DNA of 64,000 nt from Neorhizobium galegae. GTDB taxonomy: Bacteria > Pseudomonadota > Alphaproteobacteria > Rhizobiales > Rhizobiaceae. Shown here piece by piece: positions 20,119 through 28,782 of this stretch. How positions within the stretch are numbered: the first letter of the stretch is position 1; every line of letters starts with the position of its first letter. A program made the position numbers and the translations under genes. The notes under the pieces are model-generated. The model was given only the letters and a program-made list of their open reading frames with translations. It had not been told where the DNA came from and ran no database searches. The stretch spans positions 1,302,001 to 1,366,000 of the forward strand of contig NZ_JAGIPH010000001.1 in the NCBI RefSeq assembly GCF_017877135.1, given 5' to 3'.

Positions 20119-20772
20119 TCAGCGTTCGATGGGGCAACTGACGCCCGTCCCGCGCAGGCCGCAATAGCCGCCGGGGTTCTTGGCCAGATACTGCTGATGG
20201 TAATCCTCGGCGTAGAAGAACTCCGCCGCGGGCGCAATTTCGGTGGTGATCGCCGCCTTGTGCCCGGCTGCGGTCAACGCCGCCTGGAAGGCATCGCGCG
20301 CCGCCTTTGCTGCCGCAAGCTGTTCGGGCGTCGTCGTATAGAGCGCCGAGCGGTAGGTGGTGCCGATATCATTGCCCTGGCGCATGCCCTGGGTCGGGTC
20401 GTGTTCTTCGAAGAAGGTCTTCAGCAGGGCCTCGAAGCTCACCACGGCCGGATCATAGACCACCTTTACCATTTCCGCATGGCCGGTGAGGCCCGTCGTC
20501 GTTTCGTGGTAGGTGGGGTTGGGCGTCAAGCCACCCTGATAGCCGACGGCGGTCACCCAGACGCCGGGGATCTTCCAGAACAGCCGCTCGGCACCCCAGA
20601 AGCACCCCATGCCGAAATAGGCCACATGCAGGTGATCGGGATACGGCCCCTTCAGCGGGCGTGCGTTGACGAAATGGTGTTCTGCGGTCGCAAGCGGCTC
20701 AGCGCGCCCCGGCAGCGCCGCATCCGGCGCCGGCATGACCGTCTTCTTGTTGAACATGTCGATCAGAAACAT
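20119..20772 (-). CDS. msrA: Peptide methionine-S-sulfoxide reductase MsrA
   Basis: Reduces the S-epimer of methionine sulfoxide in oxidised proteins. 217 residues from the ATG at 20772 ([10 protein letters not shown]), preceded by AAGGAGG; this matches the N-terminus of E. coli MsrA, whereas the longer open frame does not. The catalytic motif [11 protein letters not shown], the GYQGG and [12 protein letters not shown] segments, and resolving cysteines in [13 protein letters not shown] are present. It may share a transcript with the small membrane protein 46 bases upstream. Confidence 0.96.
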   Translation of the reverse strand: MFLIDMFNKKTVMPAPDAALPGRAEPLATAEHHFVNARPLKGPYPDHLHVAYFGMGCFWGAERLFWKIPGVWVTAVGYQGGLTPNPTYHETTTGLTGHAEMVKVVYDPAVVSFEALLKTFFEEHDPTQGMRQGNDIGTTYRSALYTTTPEQLAAAKAARDAFQAALTAAGHKAAITTEIAPAAEFFYAEDYHQQYLAKNPGGYCGLRGTGVSCPIER

Positions 20773-20818
20773 CCATGCCTCCTTAAAGCCCGGCCGGTTG
20801 AAGAGCACCCTGTCCGCC

Positions 20819-21133
20819 TCATGCGGACGAGGCTCCAAGCGTCGCCCGCCGATAACCGATCATCCACAACAGCAGGGACAGTGCGAGAAAAATCGCAAAG
20901 GCCGGCTGCTGGATGATGACGGCAAGGCCGCTCTGCCAGGCTTGCGGGTGAATATAGTGATTGATCCAGGCTTCCACCAGAGTAAGCGACCCCGGATCGA
21001 CCGCAACCCAATCCGCCTCGAGGCTGGTGAGCACCACGGAGGAGGACGAGACCGACAGCACGGCATCGACCGTGCCGGCAGCGATGGCCAGAACCAGCGC
21101 CAGAAGACTGAGAAAGCGGAAGAAGAAAGCCAT
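20819..21133 (-). CDS. Small membrane protein of unknown function upstream of msrA
   Basis: 104 residues from the ATG at 21133 with GAGGGA upstream. Two hydrophobic helices (about 3-25 and 72-95) flank a periplasmic or cytoplasmic segment rich in Ser/Val and containing [20 protein letters not shown]. The N-terminus is highly hydrophobic right after MAFFF. I recognise the arrangement as one conserved in rhizobia but know no function. Co-transcription with msrA (46 bases apart) suggests an envelope or oxidative-stress link only by association. Confidence 0.75.
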   Translation of the reverse strand: MAFFFRFLSLLALVLAIAAGTVDAVLSVSSSSVVLTSLEADWVAVDPGSLTLVEAWINHYIHPQAWQSGLAVIIQQPAFAIFLALSLLLWMIGYRRATLGASSA

Positions 21134-21507
21134 ACGCGTTCCCTCGTTTGGCAAGTAAGGCGCTTGTGGCGAGAAATCTAGGGCGGCCGAACCGGCTTTG
21201 CAACGCGCACCGCCGAGTGATGGACGCTCGCGACGGAAATGCACGGACGGTGCTTTCGATTGCAACGGCAAAGGTACCGGCAGCGGGCGTGACGTCCGCA
21301 TCGATCACCCTTCAGGCCTTGTGCGTGACCCCTCCTGCCTCAGCCAGGGCCAGTGCATCAGAAAGACGCCGTTTTCCCTGCAGCGGACACAGCATCCGGG
21401 GACAGGTCACAAATCTTTCAGATTCCGGTTGCCACCTTGAAATTCATCGGTATATATCCGCCCCGACCGCTGCTTCGCCCGATCTTGCAAAGCAGCCCTT
21501 GGATCAA
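21134..21507. other. Intergenic region before tRNA-Ser
   Basis: About 374 bases with no credible gene. The right end contains the candidate tRNA promoter. No terminator, repeat or small ORF with a good ribosome-binding site stood out in the rest. Confidence 0.5.
21429..21456 (+). promoter_or_regulatory. Candidate sigma-70 promoter for tRNA-Ser
   Basis: TTGCCA (21429-21434) and TATATA (21451-21456) are separated by 16 bases. This is about 50 bases before the mature tRNA 5' end and is the only AT-rich element in the vicinity. Confidence 0.5.
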
Positions 21508-21597
21508 GGACAGGTGGCCGAGTGGTTGAAGGCGCACGCCTGGAACGCGTGTATACGTGAAAGCGTATCGAGGGTTCGAATCCCTCTCTGTCCGCCA
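21508..21597 (+). tRNA. serT: tRNA-Ser (anticodon GGA)
   Basis: Class II tRNA with a complete cloverleaf. The acceptor stem GGACAGG pairs with the 3' strand before GCCA. The D-loop contains GGTTGAAGGC. The anticodon stem CACGC/GCGTG encloses loop CTGGAAC, giving anticodon GGA, which reads UCC/UCU. A long variable arm (GTATACGTGAAAGCGTAT) typical of serine tRNA and the T-arm GGTTCGAATCC follow. CCA is encoded. Confidence 0.97.
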
Positions 21598-21711
21598 TCC
21601 CCCTCCTCCTCCACTCGTCAGAATGATCCGTCCGCCAGCGTCTCGCGTCTTGCCTGCGATGCGGCGCGTGTTTTTGCGCCGTATCCAGATGTCTCGCACA
21701 AGGCTCGCAGA

Positions 21712-22752
21712 TCAGTGCCCGAGCGTGCGCTCCAGAACCGAGAGCCAGTTGCGATGGGCGATGCGCTCGATGGCATCGCGGTCGAAACCGCGGGATTCAA
21801 GGGCGGCAATGAGGCGCGGCAGGCCGCTTGCGTCAACCAGTTCCTCCGGCACGGTCGTTCCGTCGAAATCGGAACCGAGGCCGACATGGTCGATGCCGAT
21901 GCGATCGGCGATGTAGGCGACATGATCGACGATGCGTTCAACCGGTGTCTGCGGGTTCTTCACCCCGTCGTCGCGCAGAAACAGCACGCCGAAATTGATG
22001 CCGACGAGGCCGCCGGTGTCGCGGATGGAGTCAAGCTGGCGATCGGTGAGATTGCGGCTGTGCGAGCAAAGCGCATGGGCGTTGGAATGGGAGGCAACGA
22101 GCGGCGCCTGGGAGAGCGCGGCGATATCCCAAAATCCCTTCTCGTTCATGTGCGACAGGTCGATCAGGATGTTGAGCGCATTGCAGGCGCGGATGAGGTC
22201 CTTGCCGACCTCCGTGAGGCCCGGCCCGATATCCGGCGAGGAGGGAAAGCGGAAGGGCACGCCATGGGCAAAAATGTTCGGCCGGCTCCAGACGGGCCCA
22301 AGGCTGCGAAGGCCCGCCTGGTGGAGCACATAAAGCGCATCGAGATTGTCCCCGACGGCTTCCAGGCCTTCGATATGGAGCACGGCGGCAAAGGCGCCCT
22401 TGTCCATCGAGGAACGGATATCGGCGGCCGAACGGCAGACCGATACGGCACCGTTCGAGCGGGCTTCGAGATCAAACAGCAGCCGCGCCATGGCCATCGT
22501 GTCATTGAGGGCCTGCGGCTGGGCGGGGGCCACGAAATCACCATTGGCATCCGGGCGCATGGTAGGCGAGGACACATAGACGGCGCAGAGGCCGCCCGCC
22601 AGGCCGCCCGCACGGGCGCGCGGCAGGTCGATATGGCCGCCTGCCTCACCCTCCAGGAAGCCGCCGACGGCATCGGCCTGGCCGGGGCGATACATCCGCG
22701 ACAGCACATCGTTGTGGCCGTCGAATACGGGAACGGGGGAGAAAGGCATCAT
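21712..22752 (-). CDS. Membrane dipeptidase (peptidase M19 family)
   Basis: Zinc-dependent dipeptidase related to renal dipeptidase, 346 residues from the ATG at 22752 (MMPFSPVPVFDGHND). The HxD zinc motif in FDGHNDVLSR is near residue 13, the bridging glutamate in HIEGLEAV near residue 125, and later ligands in IDLSHMNEKGFWD and SHSNAHAL. GLGSDFDGT near residue 285 is the family signature. No clear Shine-Dalgarno. Substrate could be dipeptides or D-amino-acid peptides; sequence alone does not decide. Confidence 0.9.
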   Translation of the reverse strand: MMPFSPVPVFDGHNDVLSRMYRPGQADAVGGFLEGEAGGHIDLPRARAGGLAGGLCAVYVSSPTMRPDANGDFVAPAQPQALNDTMAMARLLFDLEARSNGAVSVCRSAADIRSSMDKGAFAAVLHIEGLEAVGDNLDALYVLHQAGLRSLGPVWSRPNIFAHGVPFRFPSSPDIGPGLTEVGKDLIRACNALNILIDLSHMNEKGFWDIAALSQAPLVASHSNAHALCSHSRNLTDRQLDSIRDTGGLVGINFGVLFLRDDGVKNPQTPVERIVDHVAYIADRIGIDHVGLGSDFDGTTVPEELVDASGLPRLIAALESRGFDRDAIERIAHRNWLSVLERTLGH

Positions 22753-23075
22753 GATAATGTCTCGATGTTGGATGCGGGAACTGCCGACAGAGGTAGGCGT
22801 GCGAGGCGCCCGCGGCAATCGTTAAACCGCATCCCGGATCATCCTTCCTCCGATCAGGTGTCTCAATCTGTCTAAGATTTGCGCGACGGGACGGCATGTC
22901 ACCTGCTGCGAGCGCCCGTTCAATCCGAAAAGTCGGACAATCTCGCCGGCGTCGCCCAATCTGCCCATTATTTCGGCTGAGGGGCCTTGCATTCGGGGGG
23001 AAAAGGCCATTGGCTAGGTGAACGGCAACACGTGCGAGATCCGGTGTCGAAGATCCGGGAAGTATCATAGGCAAA
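22753..23075. other. Divergent intergenic region between dipeptidase and MBL hydrolase genes
   Basis: About 323 bases separate two divergent genes. I see no supported small gene and no obvious hairpin terminator or clean promoter. It presumably holds both promoters. Confidence 0.45.
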
Positions 23076-23906
23076 ATGAAAGACGATGTGTTCCAGATCA
23101 AGATCTGGGGAGCACGGGGCAGCATCCCCGTCTCGGGCAAGGAGTTTGAAAAGTACGGCGGCAACACGCCGTGTATTGAAGTGCACTGTGGCCCCCACCG
23201 GTTGATCTTCGACGCCGGGTCGGGCATCCACAATGCGGGCCTTGCAATGCTTGGCGACGGCACCTCCCAGGTCGACCTGTTCTTCACGCACTGTCATTAC
23301 GATCACATCATCGGCCTGCCCTTCTTCAAGCCGATCTACCACCCCGCAATCGTGGTCAACCTGTGGTCCGGCCATCTGGCGGGCCGGATGACGACGGCCG
23401 AGATGGTCCGGCAATTCGTCAGCCCGCCCTATTTTCCGGTCAATCTCGACATCTGCAAGGCACGGCTGAATTTCTTCGATTTTCACGCCGGCGATGTTTT
23501 GACGCCGCGGCCGGGCATTTCAATCCGCACCTTCACGCTCAACCATCCAGGCGGCTGCATCGGCTATCGTGTCGAATGGGCAGGCCGGTCGCTGGCCCTG
23601 GTCTTCGACATCGAGCACCAGCCGGGCGTGCTCGACGAGACGGCGCTGAAACTGATGGAAGGGGCGGATCTTGCCGTCTATGACAGCGCCTTTACCGAAG
23701 CCGAGATGGAGCGCTACCGCGGCTTTGGCCATTCCACCTGGGAACAGGGCGTGAAACTTGCAAAGGCCGCCGGCATCGGAAAGCTCATTCTGTTTCATCA
23801 CTCGCCCTCGCGCACCGATGATGAAATGGGCCTGATCGAGCGTCTGGCGCAGGAGGAATTCCCCGCTTGTCTTGCCGCCCGCGACGGCATGGTAATCGAC
23901 CTCTGA
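23076..23906 (+). CDS. MBL-fold metal-dependent hydrolase
   Basis: 276 residues with a metallo-beta-lactamase fold. The N-terminus KIWGARGSIPVSG and the following YGGNTPCIEV resemble the PhnP/AtsA-like subgroup. The metal motif THCHYDHIIGLPFF is complete, and further ligands are suggested by FDIEHQPG, YDSAFTEAE and LFHHSPSRTDDE. This subgroup includes cyclic-phosphate phosphodiesterases and response-regulator-linked hydrolases. Its neighbour is the cyclic-nucleotide island, so a role in cleaving cyclic nucleotides is conceivable but only inferred. Confidence 0.85.
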   Translation: MKDDVFQIKIWGARGSIPVSGKEFEKYGGNTPCIEVHCGPHRLIFDAGSGIHNAGLAMLGDGTSQVDLFFTHCHYDHIIGLPFFKPIYHPAIVVNLWSGHLAGRMTTAEMVRQFVSPPYFPVNLDICKARLNFFDFHAGDVLTPRPGISIRTFTLNHPGGCIGYRVEWAGRSLALVFDIEHQPGVLDETALKLMEGADLAVYDSAFTEAEMERYRGFGHSTWEQGVKLAKAAGIGKLILFHHSPSRTDDEMGLIERLAQEEFPACLAARDGMVIDL

Positions 23907-24062
23907 TCCCTCTTTCCCTCAAGCGTCGGGGCAACGATTTTTTGAAGGAACGGTCACGGCCACTCGGCCAACGCAAGAGGCCTGCCGTCACCACGGTGAT
24001 TTACAGACCGCGCTAAAACTGCGATCCATTGTTTTTGAAGACTTTACAAAGCATCGGATGCC

Positions 24063-25793
24063 ATGGCTTCGGACGTGAAAGAGAGCCTGTTTTCGCCACG
24101 CCGGATCCGCATGGCGCGCCTTGCCTCCGGGCTGGTGATCTTCCTGTTCATGATCATGCACATGAGCAACCACACGGTGGGCCTCATTTCCGTCAATGCC
24201 GCAGACGATGCGCGTCGCATCTTCCTCTCGGTCTGGCGCAATCCGGTGGGATCGGCGCTGCTCTACGGCTCCTTCCTCGTTCACATCGCGCTGGTGTTGC
24301 AGTCGATTTACCGGCGGCGCAGTTTCATCATGCCGAAATCGGAAGCCGCGCAGATCATTTTCGGGCTGATGATCCCGCTTCTGATCATCGACCACATCGT
24401 GGGCACGCGCATTGCGTCGAGCCTGTTTCGCCTGCGCGACAACTACGAAAGCCTGGTCCACATCATGTGGACGACATCGCCCTTTGATGGGTTGCGCCAG
24501 TCGGTCGCCATCGTGGTCGTCTGGCTGCATGGCTGCATCGGCATCCATTTCTGGCTGCGCTCCCGCCTCTGGTATCGAAACGCCACGCCATTTCTGCTGA
24601 CGGTTGCCATTCTTCTGCCGACGCTCGCCTTGCTGGGTTTTGCCCAGATGGGCCGCAATATCGCAAGCCCGGCCTTCATGCTGAGCGGTTTTCCCGGCGG
24701 CTATTATGATCCGACGGTCCTGTCCTCCTCGGCACAGGAGACGCTAAACAAGATAAGGATCGCGCTTTATGCCGGCTTCGGGTTGTCGCTGGCCGCAGCG
24801 CTTGGCCTTCGCGGCCTGCGCTGGCTGCGCGAGCGCGCGCATCTCGTCACCATAAGGTATCCGAACGGCCAGATCATCAGCGTGCCGCGTGGCTTTACCG
24901 TTCTGGAAGCAAGCCGCATGGCCGGCAAACCGCATTATTCGGCCTGCGGCGGCAAGGGGCGCTGTTCCACCTGCCGCGTGCAGGTGATCGAGGGCGAGGA
25001 GGCGCTGCCGCCGGCGGAACCGCTAGAGCAGCGAACGCTGATCCGCATCAAGGCCGGCCCCGGCGTTCGGCTTGCCTGCCAGTTGCGCCCGAAGACCGAT
25101 GTGACGCTTGCCCCGATCCTGATGGCGATGCCGGAAACGGACACCGAGGGAAACAATTACGAAGCCATGCCCGGGCGCGAGCAGGAGATTACCGTTCTCT
25201 TCTGCGACATCCGCAATTTTACCGCCCGAACCGAAACCCGGCTGCCCTTCGACATCGTCTTCCTGCTCAACCGCTATTTCGCCGTGGTCGGCCGTGCCGT
25301 CGAGGAGGCGGGCGGGCGCATGGACAAGTTCATCGGCGATGGCGCCATGGCTCTCTTCGGCGTCTCCGGCGATGCGCAATTGTCCGGACGCCAGGCGCTC
25401 GAGGCCGCAGCAAAGATCATGATCGGCATCGAGGAGTTGAACCGGACGCTGGCCGAAGAACTGAGCATGCCGCTGAGGCTCGCCATCGGCATTCACACCG
25501 GGCCTGCCGTCGTCGGCACGCTTGGCTACGGCACCGTGCGCAATCTGACGGCCATCGGCGATACGGTGAATGTCGCAAGCCGGCTTGAAAGCGTGGCCAA
25601 GGAGTTTGACGCAACCCTGGTGATTTCCGAGCCGGTGGCGCGACTTGCCGGGCTTGACCTTGCGCGACACACCGCACGCGAAGTTCCGATCCGCGGCCGG
25701 GCCCTTCCCTTGCGCGTCTTCGTGCTGGATGAAAGCGTGGCCGAGGACCTCAAACAAGCCTTGCCCCCGGCAGAAGCGCAGGTGCAGAGTTAA
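24063..25793 (+). CDS. cyaC: CyaC-type redox-sensing adenylate cyclase (6TM diheme anchor, [2Fe-2S], class III cyclase)
   Basis: 576 residues in three parts. Residues 17-205 form about six transmembrane helices with histidines in HMSNH, FLVHIALV, IIDHIVGT and WLHGCIGIHFW, like the diheme-b anchor of succinate dehydrogenase. Residues 262-345 form a plant-type ferredoxin domain with Cys295, 301, 304 and 339. Residues 375-545 form a class III cyclase with metal Asp382 and Asp426, adenine-selecting Lys422 and Asp500, and catalytic Asn503/Arg507. This is the architecture of Sinorhizobium CyaC, whose activity responds to quinone redox state. It makes cAMP from ATP at the inner membrane. Confidence 0.9.
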   Translation: MASDVKESLFSPRRIRMARLASGLVIFLFMIMHMSNHTVGLISVNAADDARRIFLSVWRNPVGSALLYGSFLVHIALVLQSIYRRRSFIMPKSEAAQIIFGLMIPLLIIDHIVGTRIASSLFRLRDNYESLVHIMWTTSPFDGLRQSVAIVVVWLHGCIGIHFWLRSRLWYRNATPFLLTVAILLPTLALLGFAQMGRNIASPAFMLSGFPGGYYDPTVLSSSAQETLNKIRIALYAGFGLSLAAALGLRGLRWLRERAHLVTIRYPNGQIISVPRGFTVLEASRMAGKPHYSACGGKGRCSTCRVQVIEGEEALPPAEPLEQRTLIRIKAGPGVRLACQLRPKTDVTLAPILMAMPETDTEGNNYEAMPGREQEITVLFCDIRNFTARTETRLPFDIVFLLNRYFAVVGRAVEEAGGRMDKFIGDGAMALFGVSGDAQLSGRQALEAAAKIMIGIEELNRTLAEELSMPLRLAIGIHTGPAVVGTLGYGTVRNLTAIGDTVNVASRLESVAKEFDATLVISEPVARLAGLDLARHTAREVPIRGRALPLRVFVLDESVAEDLKQALPPAEAQVQS

Positions 25794-25842
25794 TGCCACA
25801 GGCCCGGATGCGCCGGGATACGTGCCATGCTACGGTCACGCC

Positions 25843-26991
25843 ATGACAGACGCTTTCTACCAGTCGCTGCCGATCTTCACCCGGTTCGAAGGGGTGGCGG
25901 ACGCGCGCAATTACCAGCCGCTGCCGCAGGACTGGGTTCTGGCGGTTGCCGATATTGTCGGCTCCACCAAGGCGATCGCAGAGGGCCGCTACAAGCAGGT
26001 CAACATGGCCGGCGCCAGCGTCATCTCCGCCGTTCTCAATGCCCTTGGCCATGAGGATTATCCGTTCAGCTTCGGCGGCGATGGCGCGATGGTCGCACTT
26101 CCCGCACACCATGCCGAAGCCGCCCGGGCAGCCCTTGCCGCCGTTCGCGCCTGGGCCGGGCGCGAGCTTGCCCTCGACATGCGGGTGGCACTGGTTCCGA
26201 TCGCCGATATCCGCCAGGCGGGCCTGGATGTGGCTGTGGCACGCTTTGCCGCAAGCCCGCTCGTCTCCTATGCGATGTTTACCGGCGGCGGTGCAAGCTG
26301 GGCCGAGCGGCAGATGAAGGCGGGCCGCTATACCATCGAGGCCAAGACTGAGGCGCCGCCTGACCTCACCGGCCTTTCCTGCCGCTGGAGCCCGATGCAG
26401 GCGCATAACGGCGAGATCGTCTCGATTATCGCCCAGCCGACCTCACCGGCCACCATGGCTCAGTTCGAAGCGCTCGTGTCGGCCATCATCCAGGTGACGG
26501 CCGAACAGAGCCGAAACGGCCATCCGGTTCCCGAAGAGGGACCGCAGCTTGCCTTTTCGACGGACGGCATCAAAGCAGAAACCTTAGCCTTTGCGCCCAG
26601 GCAGCGGCTTTTACAGTCGTTGCGCATCCGTCTGCTGGTTGCGCTGACCGCTCTCCTCCATCGGCTGAACATTCCGCTTGGGCGTTTCGACACGCGACGC
26701 TACACGCGCGACGTCGCCGCCAACTCAGATTTTCGAAAGTTCGATGACGGACTGAAAATGACGGTGGACGTGGACGAGCCGCACCGCCTGCGCATCGAAA
26801 AACTGTTGGCCGAGGCCGAGGAAACGGGCGTGTGCCGCTATGGTATCCACCGACAGGACAGCGCGCTGATGACCTGTTTCGTGCTGAGCCCGATGACGCG
26901 CAATCATATGCATTTTGTCGATGGCGGCGGCGGTGGCTATGCTATTGCCGCAAGCAAGCTCTCCGGCAAACGAAGTACCGATCCCGTGTGA
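25843..26991 (+). CDS. DUF3095 protein with cyclase-like N-terminal domain
   Basis: 382 residues from the ATG at 25843, 49 bases after cyaC. Recognisable as DUF3095. The N-terminal half shows class III cyclase-like metal motifs: VADIVGST (Asp37) and SFGGDGAMVAL (Asp80), with Ser76 where the adenine-binding lysine normally sits. A central segment around 285-300 is strongly hydrophobic (LLVALTALL). The C-terminal half is unique, ends in a glycine-rich loop (DGGGGGYA), and contains CRYGIHRQDSALMTCFV. Enzymatic activity is not established for the family as far as I know; the location between two cyclases supports a nucleotide-signalling role. Confidence 0.75.
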   Translation: MTDAFYQSLPIFTRFEGVADARNYQPLPQDWVLAVADIVGSTKAIAEGRYKQVNMAGASVISAVLNALGHEDYPFSFGGDGAMVALPAHHAEAARAALAAVRAWAGRELALDMRVALVPIADIRQAGLDVAVARFAASPLVSYAMFTGGGASWAERQMKAGRYTIEAKTEAPPDLTGLSCRWSPMQAHNGEIVSIIAQPTSPATMAQFEALVSAIIQVTAEQSRNGHPVPEEGPQLAFSTDGIKAETLAFAPRQRLLQSLRIRLLVALTALLHRLNIPLGRFDTRRYTRDVAANSDFRKFDDGLKMTVDVDEPHRLRIEKLLAEAEETGVCRYGIHRQDSALMTCFVLSPMTRNHMHFVDGGGGGYAIAASKLSGKRSTDPV

Positions 26992-27262
26992 TGATCAAGG
27001 ATTGTGGCCTCGCGGCTTACACCCTAAAAACAAAATCGGGCGCGGCCCTTGCAAGACTGTCGCATTGCACCGATCTCTCATAGAGCCGGGCATTGGCACG
27101 ACGGTGTGTGCCCGCACGACAAGATCATCGCCAGCCAGTGGTCCATGCCCCGTTCCAGCGGGTCTGGAGCCACCCTCAAGCCGACGGTAAAGGGCAGGAA
27201 CACCTTGCCCTTCGACCACGAACGGGCGCCCATCGGACGCCATCCATACGATAGGGCTCCAC

Positions 27263-28615
27263 ATGACGACCGCTTCTGGACAGGTATCCTCCATCCTGAT
27301 GGATAAGGTGGCAGACTGGCTGACGCAGGCAGCGCTTTCCGGCAGCACGCTGGAAAATATCGTGCGGGGCCTGTGCGACCGCATTGCCGGAGCCGGCCTG
27401 CCGATTGCGCGCGTTCACCTGTCCTTTGCCATGCTGCATCCGCTTTATGATGCACTGGGCTTTACATGGCGGCCGAAGGATGGCCTCACCGTGGAAGGCT
27501 ATCGCCACGATGTCGGCAATCCCGAAGTGTTTCTGCGCAGTCCCTATTACCAGTTGCTGGCGCGCAATCTTGACCACATGCGCCGGCGCATTCCAGCAGA
27601 AGGCCCGGTGGAATTTCCGGTGTTCGAGGACCTGCAGCGGGAAAAGATCACCGATTACATCGCCTTCATGCAGCCCTTCGGCGAACATACGGTTCAGGGC
27701 ATGATGGGGTCCTGGTCCACCGATGCGCCGAGCGGCTTCAGCGACGACATGATCGCAGCGCTCCTGCGCATCCAGAACTATCTGGCCGTGGCGGCCAAGA
27801 TGGCCGTGCTCGACAAGCTTGCCAACAACATGCTGACCACCTATCTCGGCGGCGATGCCGGCAAGCGGGTTCTGAACGGCCAGATCCGCCGGGGCGATGG
27901 CGAAACGATCCGCGCAGCCCTTGTCGTGGGCGACATGCGCCAGTCCACCATCTTTGCCGAAAAGGAAGGCCGCCAGGCCTATATCGACACGCTGAACGAG
28001 TTCTTCGACGCGATCGCCTCCCCGTTCAACCGCGATGGTGGACAGATCCTGAGCTTTCTCGGCGACGGCTTTCTGGCGGTCTATCCGTGCGACCGCCACC
28101 GCGATCCCTCGCGCGACGCCTGCCGCGCCGCCATGGTGGCGGTCAACCATGCGCAGGCGAGACTGTCTGCCCTTAACGCGCGGCGGGCGGCAAAGAGCCT
28201 GCCGAGCATCGGGTACGGCATCGGCCTGCATGTCGGCAATGTGATGTTCGGCAATGTCGGCCTGCAGGAGCGCCTGACGTTTTCGGCCTTCGGCTCGGCC
28301 GTCAACGAGGCGGTGCGCCTGCAATCGCTGACCAAGAAATACGGCTCCAACGTCGTCGCAAGCCAGGCATTCGTCGGCTATAGCGGCGGCGAATGGGACA
28401 AGCTGGGCGAGGAAAAGCTGCGCGGCGTGCGCCAGCGGGTGACGCTCCTGCGGCCAAGACCGCGCCCCGACGAGGCCCTGGTGGACGAAACGCTGGCCGA
28501 CATCGAACGCAAGGCGCTGTCGGAGGCCGAGCGCCTGATCCTGTTGCACCGGGATGCAACGGGCATTGCCGTCAAGCGCCGCACGGTGCCTCTCCTCGAC
28601 AAGCTGTTGCAATAA
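27263..28615 (+). CDS. Class III nucleotide cyclase with altered substrate-selecting residues
   Basis: 450 residues. The N-terminal 190 residues form an unknown sensory domain, also seen in other soluble alphaproteobacterial cyclases, including REKITDYIAFMQPF near residue 130. The C-terminal cyclase domain keeps the metal aspartates Asp224 (VVGDMRQST) and Asp268 (SFLGDGFLAVY) and the catalytic Asn348 and Arg352. The adenine-selecting positions are Ser264 (usually Lys) and Ser345 (usually Asp/Thr). No transmembrane segment is evident. It is probably an active cyclase whose substrate cannot be read from the sequence. Confidence 0.85.
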   Translation: MTTASGQVSSILMDKVADWLTQAALSGSTLENIVRGLCDRIAGAGLPIARVHLSFAMLHPLYDALGFTWRPKDGLTVEGYRHDVGNPEVFLRSPYYQLLARNLDHMRRRIPAEGPVEFPVFEDLQREKITDYIAFMQPFGEHTVQGMMGSWSTDAPSGFSDDMIAALLRIQNYLAVAAKMAVLDKLANNMLTTYLGGDAGKRVLNGQIRRGDGETIRAALVVGDMRQSTIFAEKEGRQAYIDTLNEFFDAIASPFNRDGGQILSFLGDGFLAVYPCDRHRDPSRDACRAAMVAVNHAQARLSALNARRAAKSLPSIGYGIGLHVGNVMFGNVGLQERLTFSAFGSAVNEAVRLQSLTKKYGSNVVASQAFVGYSGGEWDKLGEEKLRGVRQRVTLLRPRPRPDEALVDETLADIERKALSEAERLILLHRDATGIAVKRRTVPLLDKLLQ

Positions 28616-28677
28616 GGGCAACACCCTCCGGCAATCGCCAGAACGACGCTTTTTTGCAAGGTCATTGCCGCTCCCGT

Positions 28678-28710
28678 CCATTACATTGGATCATGCGTAT
28701 TGCGTAATGG
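28678..28710. promoter_or_regulatory. Inverted repeat upstream of the degenerate ABC gene
   Basis: CCATTAC (28678-28684) and GTAATGG (28704-28710) are perfect inverted copies, 26 bases apart start to start, in the gap between the cyclase gene and the ABC-like gene. Spacing of roughly 2.5 helical turns suits a dimeric regulator. No T-run follows, so a terminator is less likely. Confidence 0.4.
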
Positions 28711-28782
28711 TAAGCTCGACGTGACGCCATCCGGCGCCGAACGGGCATGTGTTCGCAAGGGCAGCGGATTTCGCGGGGGATA

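Noticed and set aside
26992-27262. Possible extra small gene between DUF3095 and the second cyclase
   Set aside because: Short frames on both strands lack start context and features; treated as noncoding.
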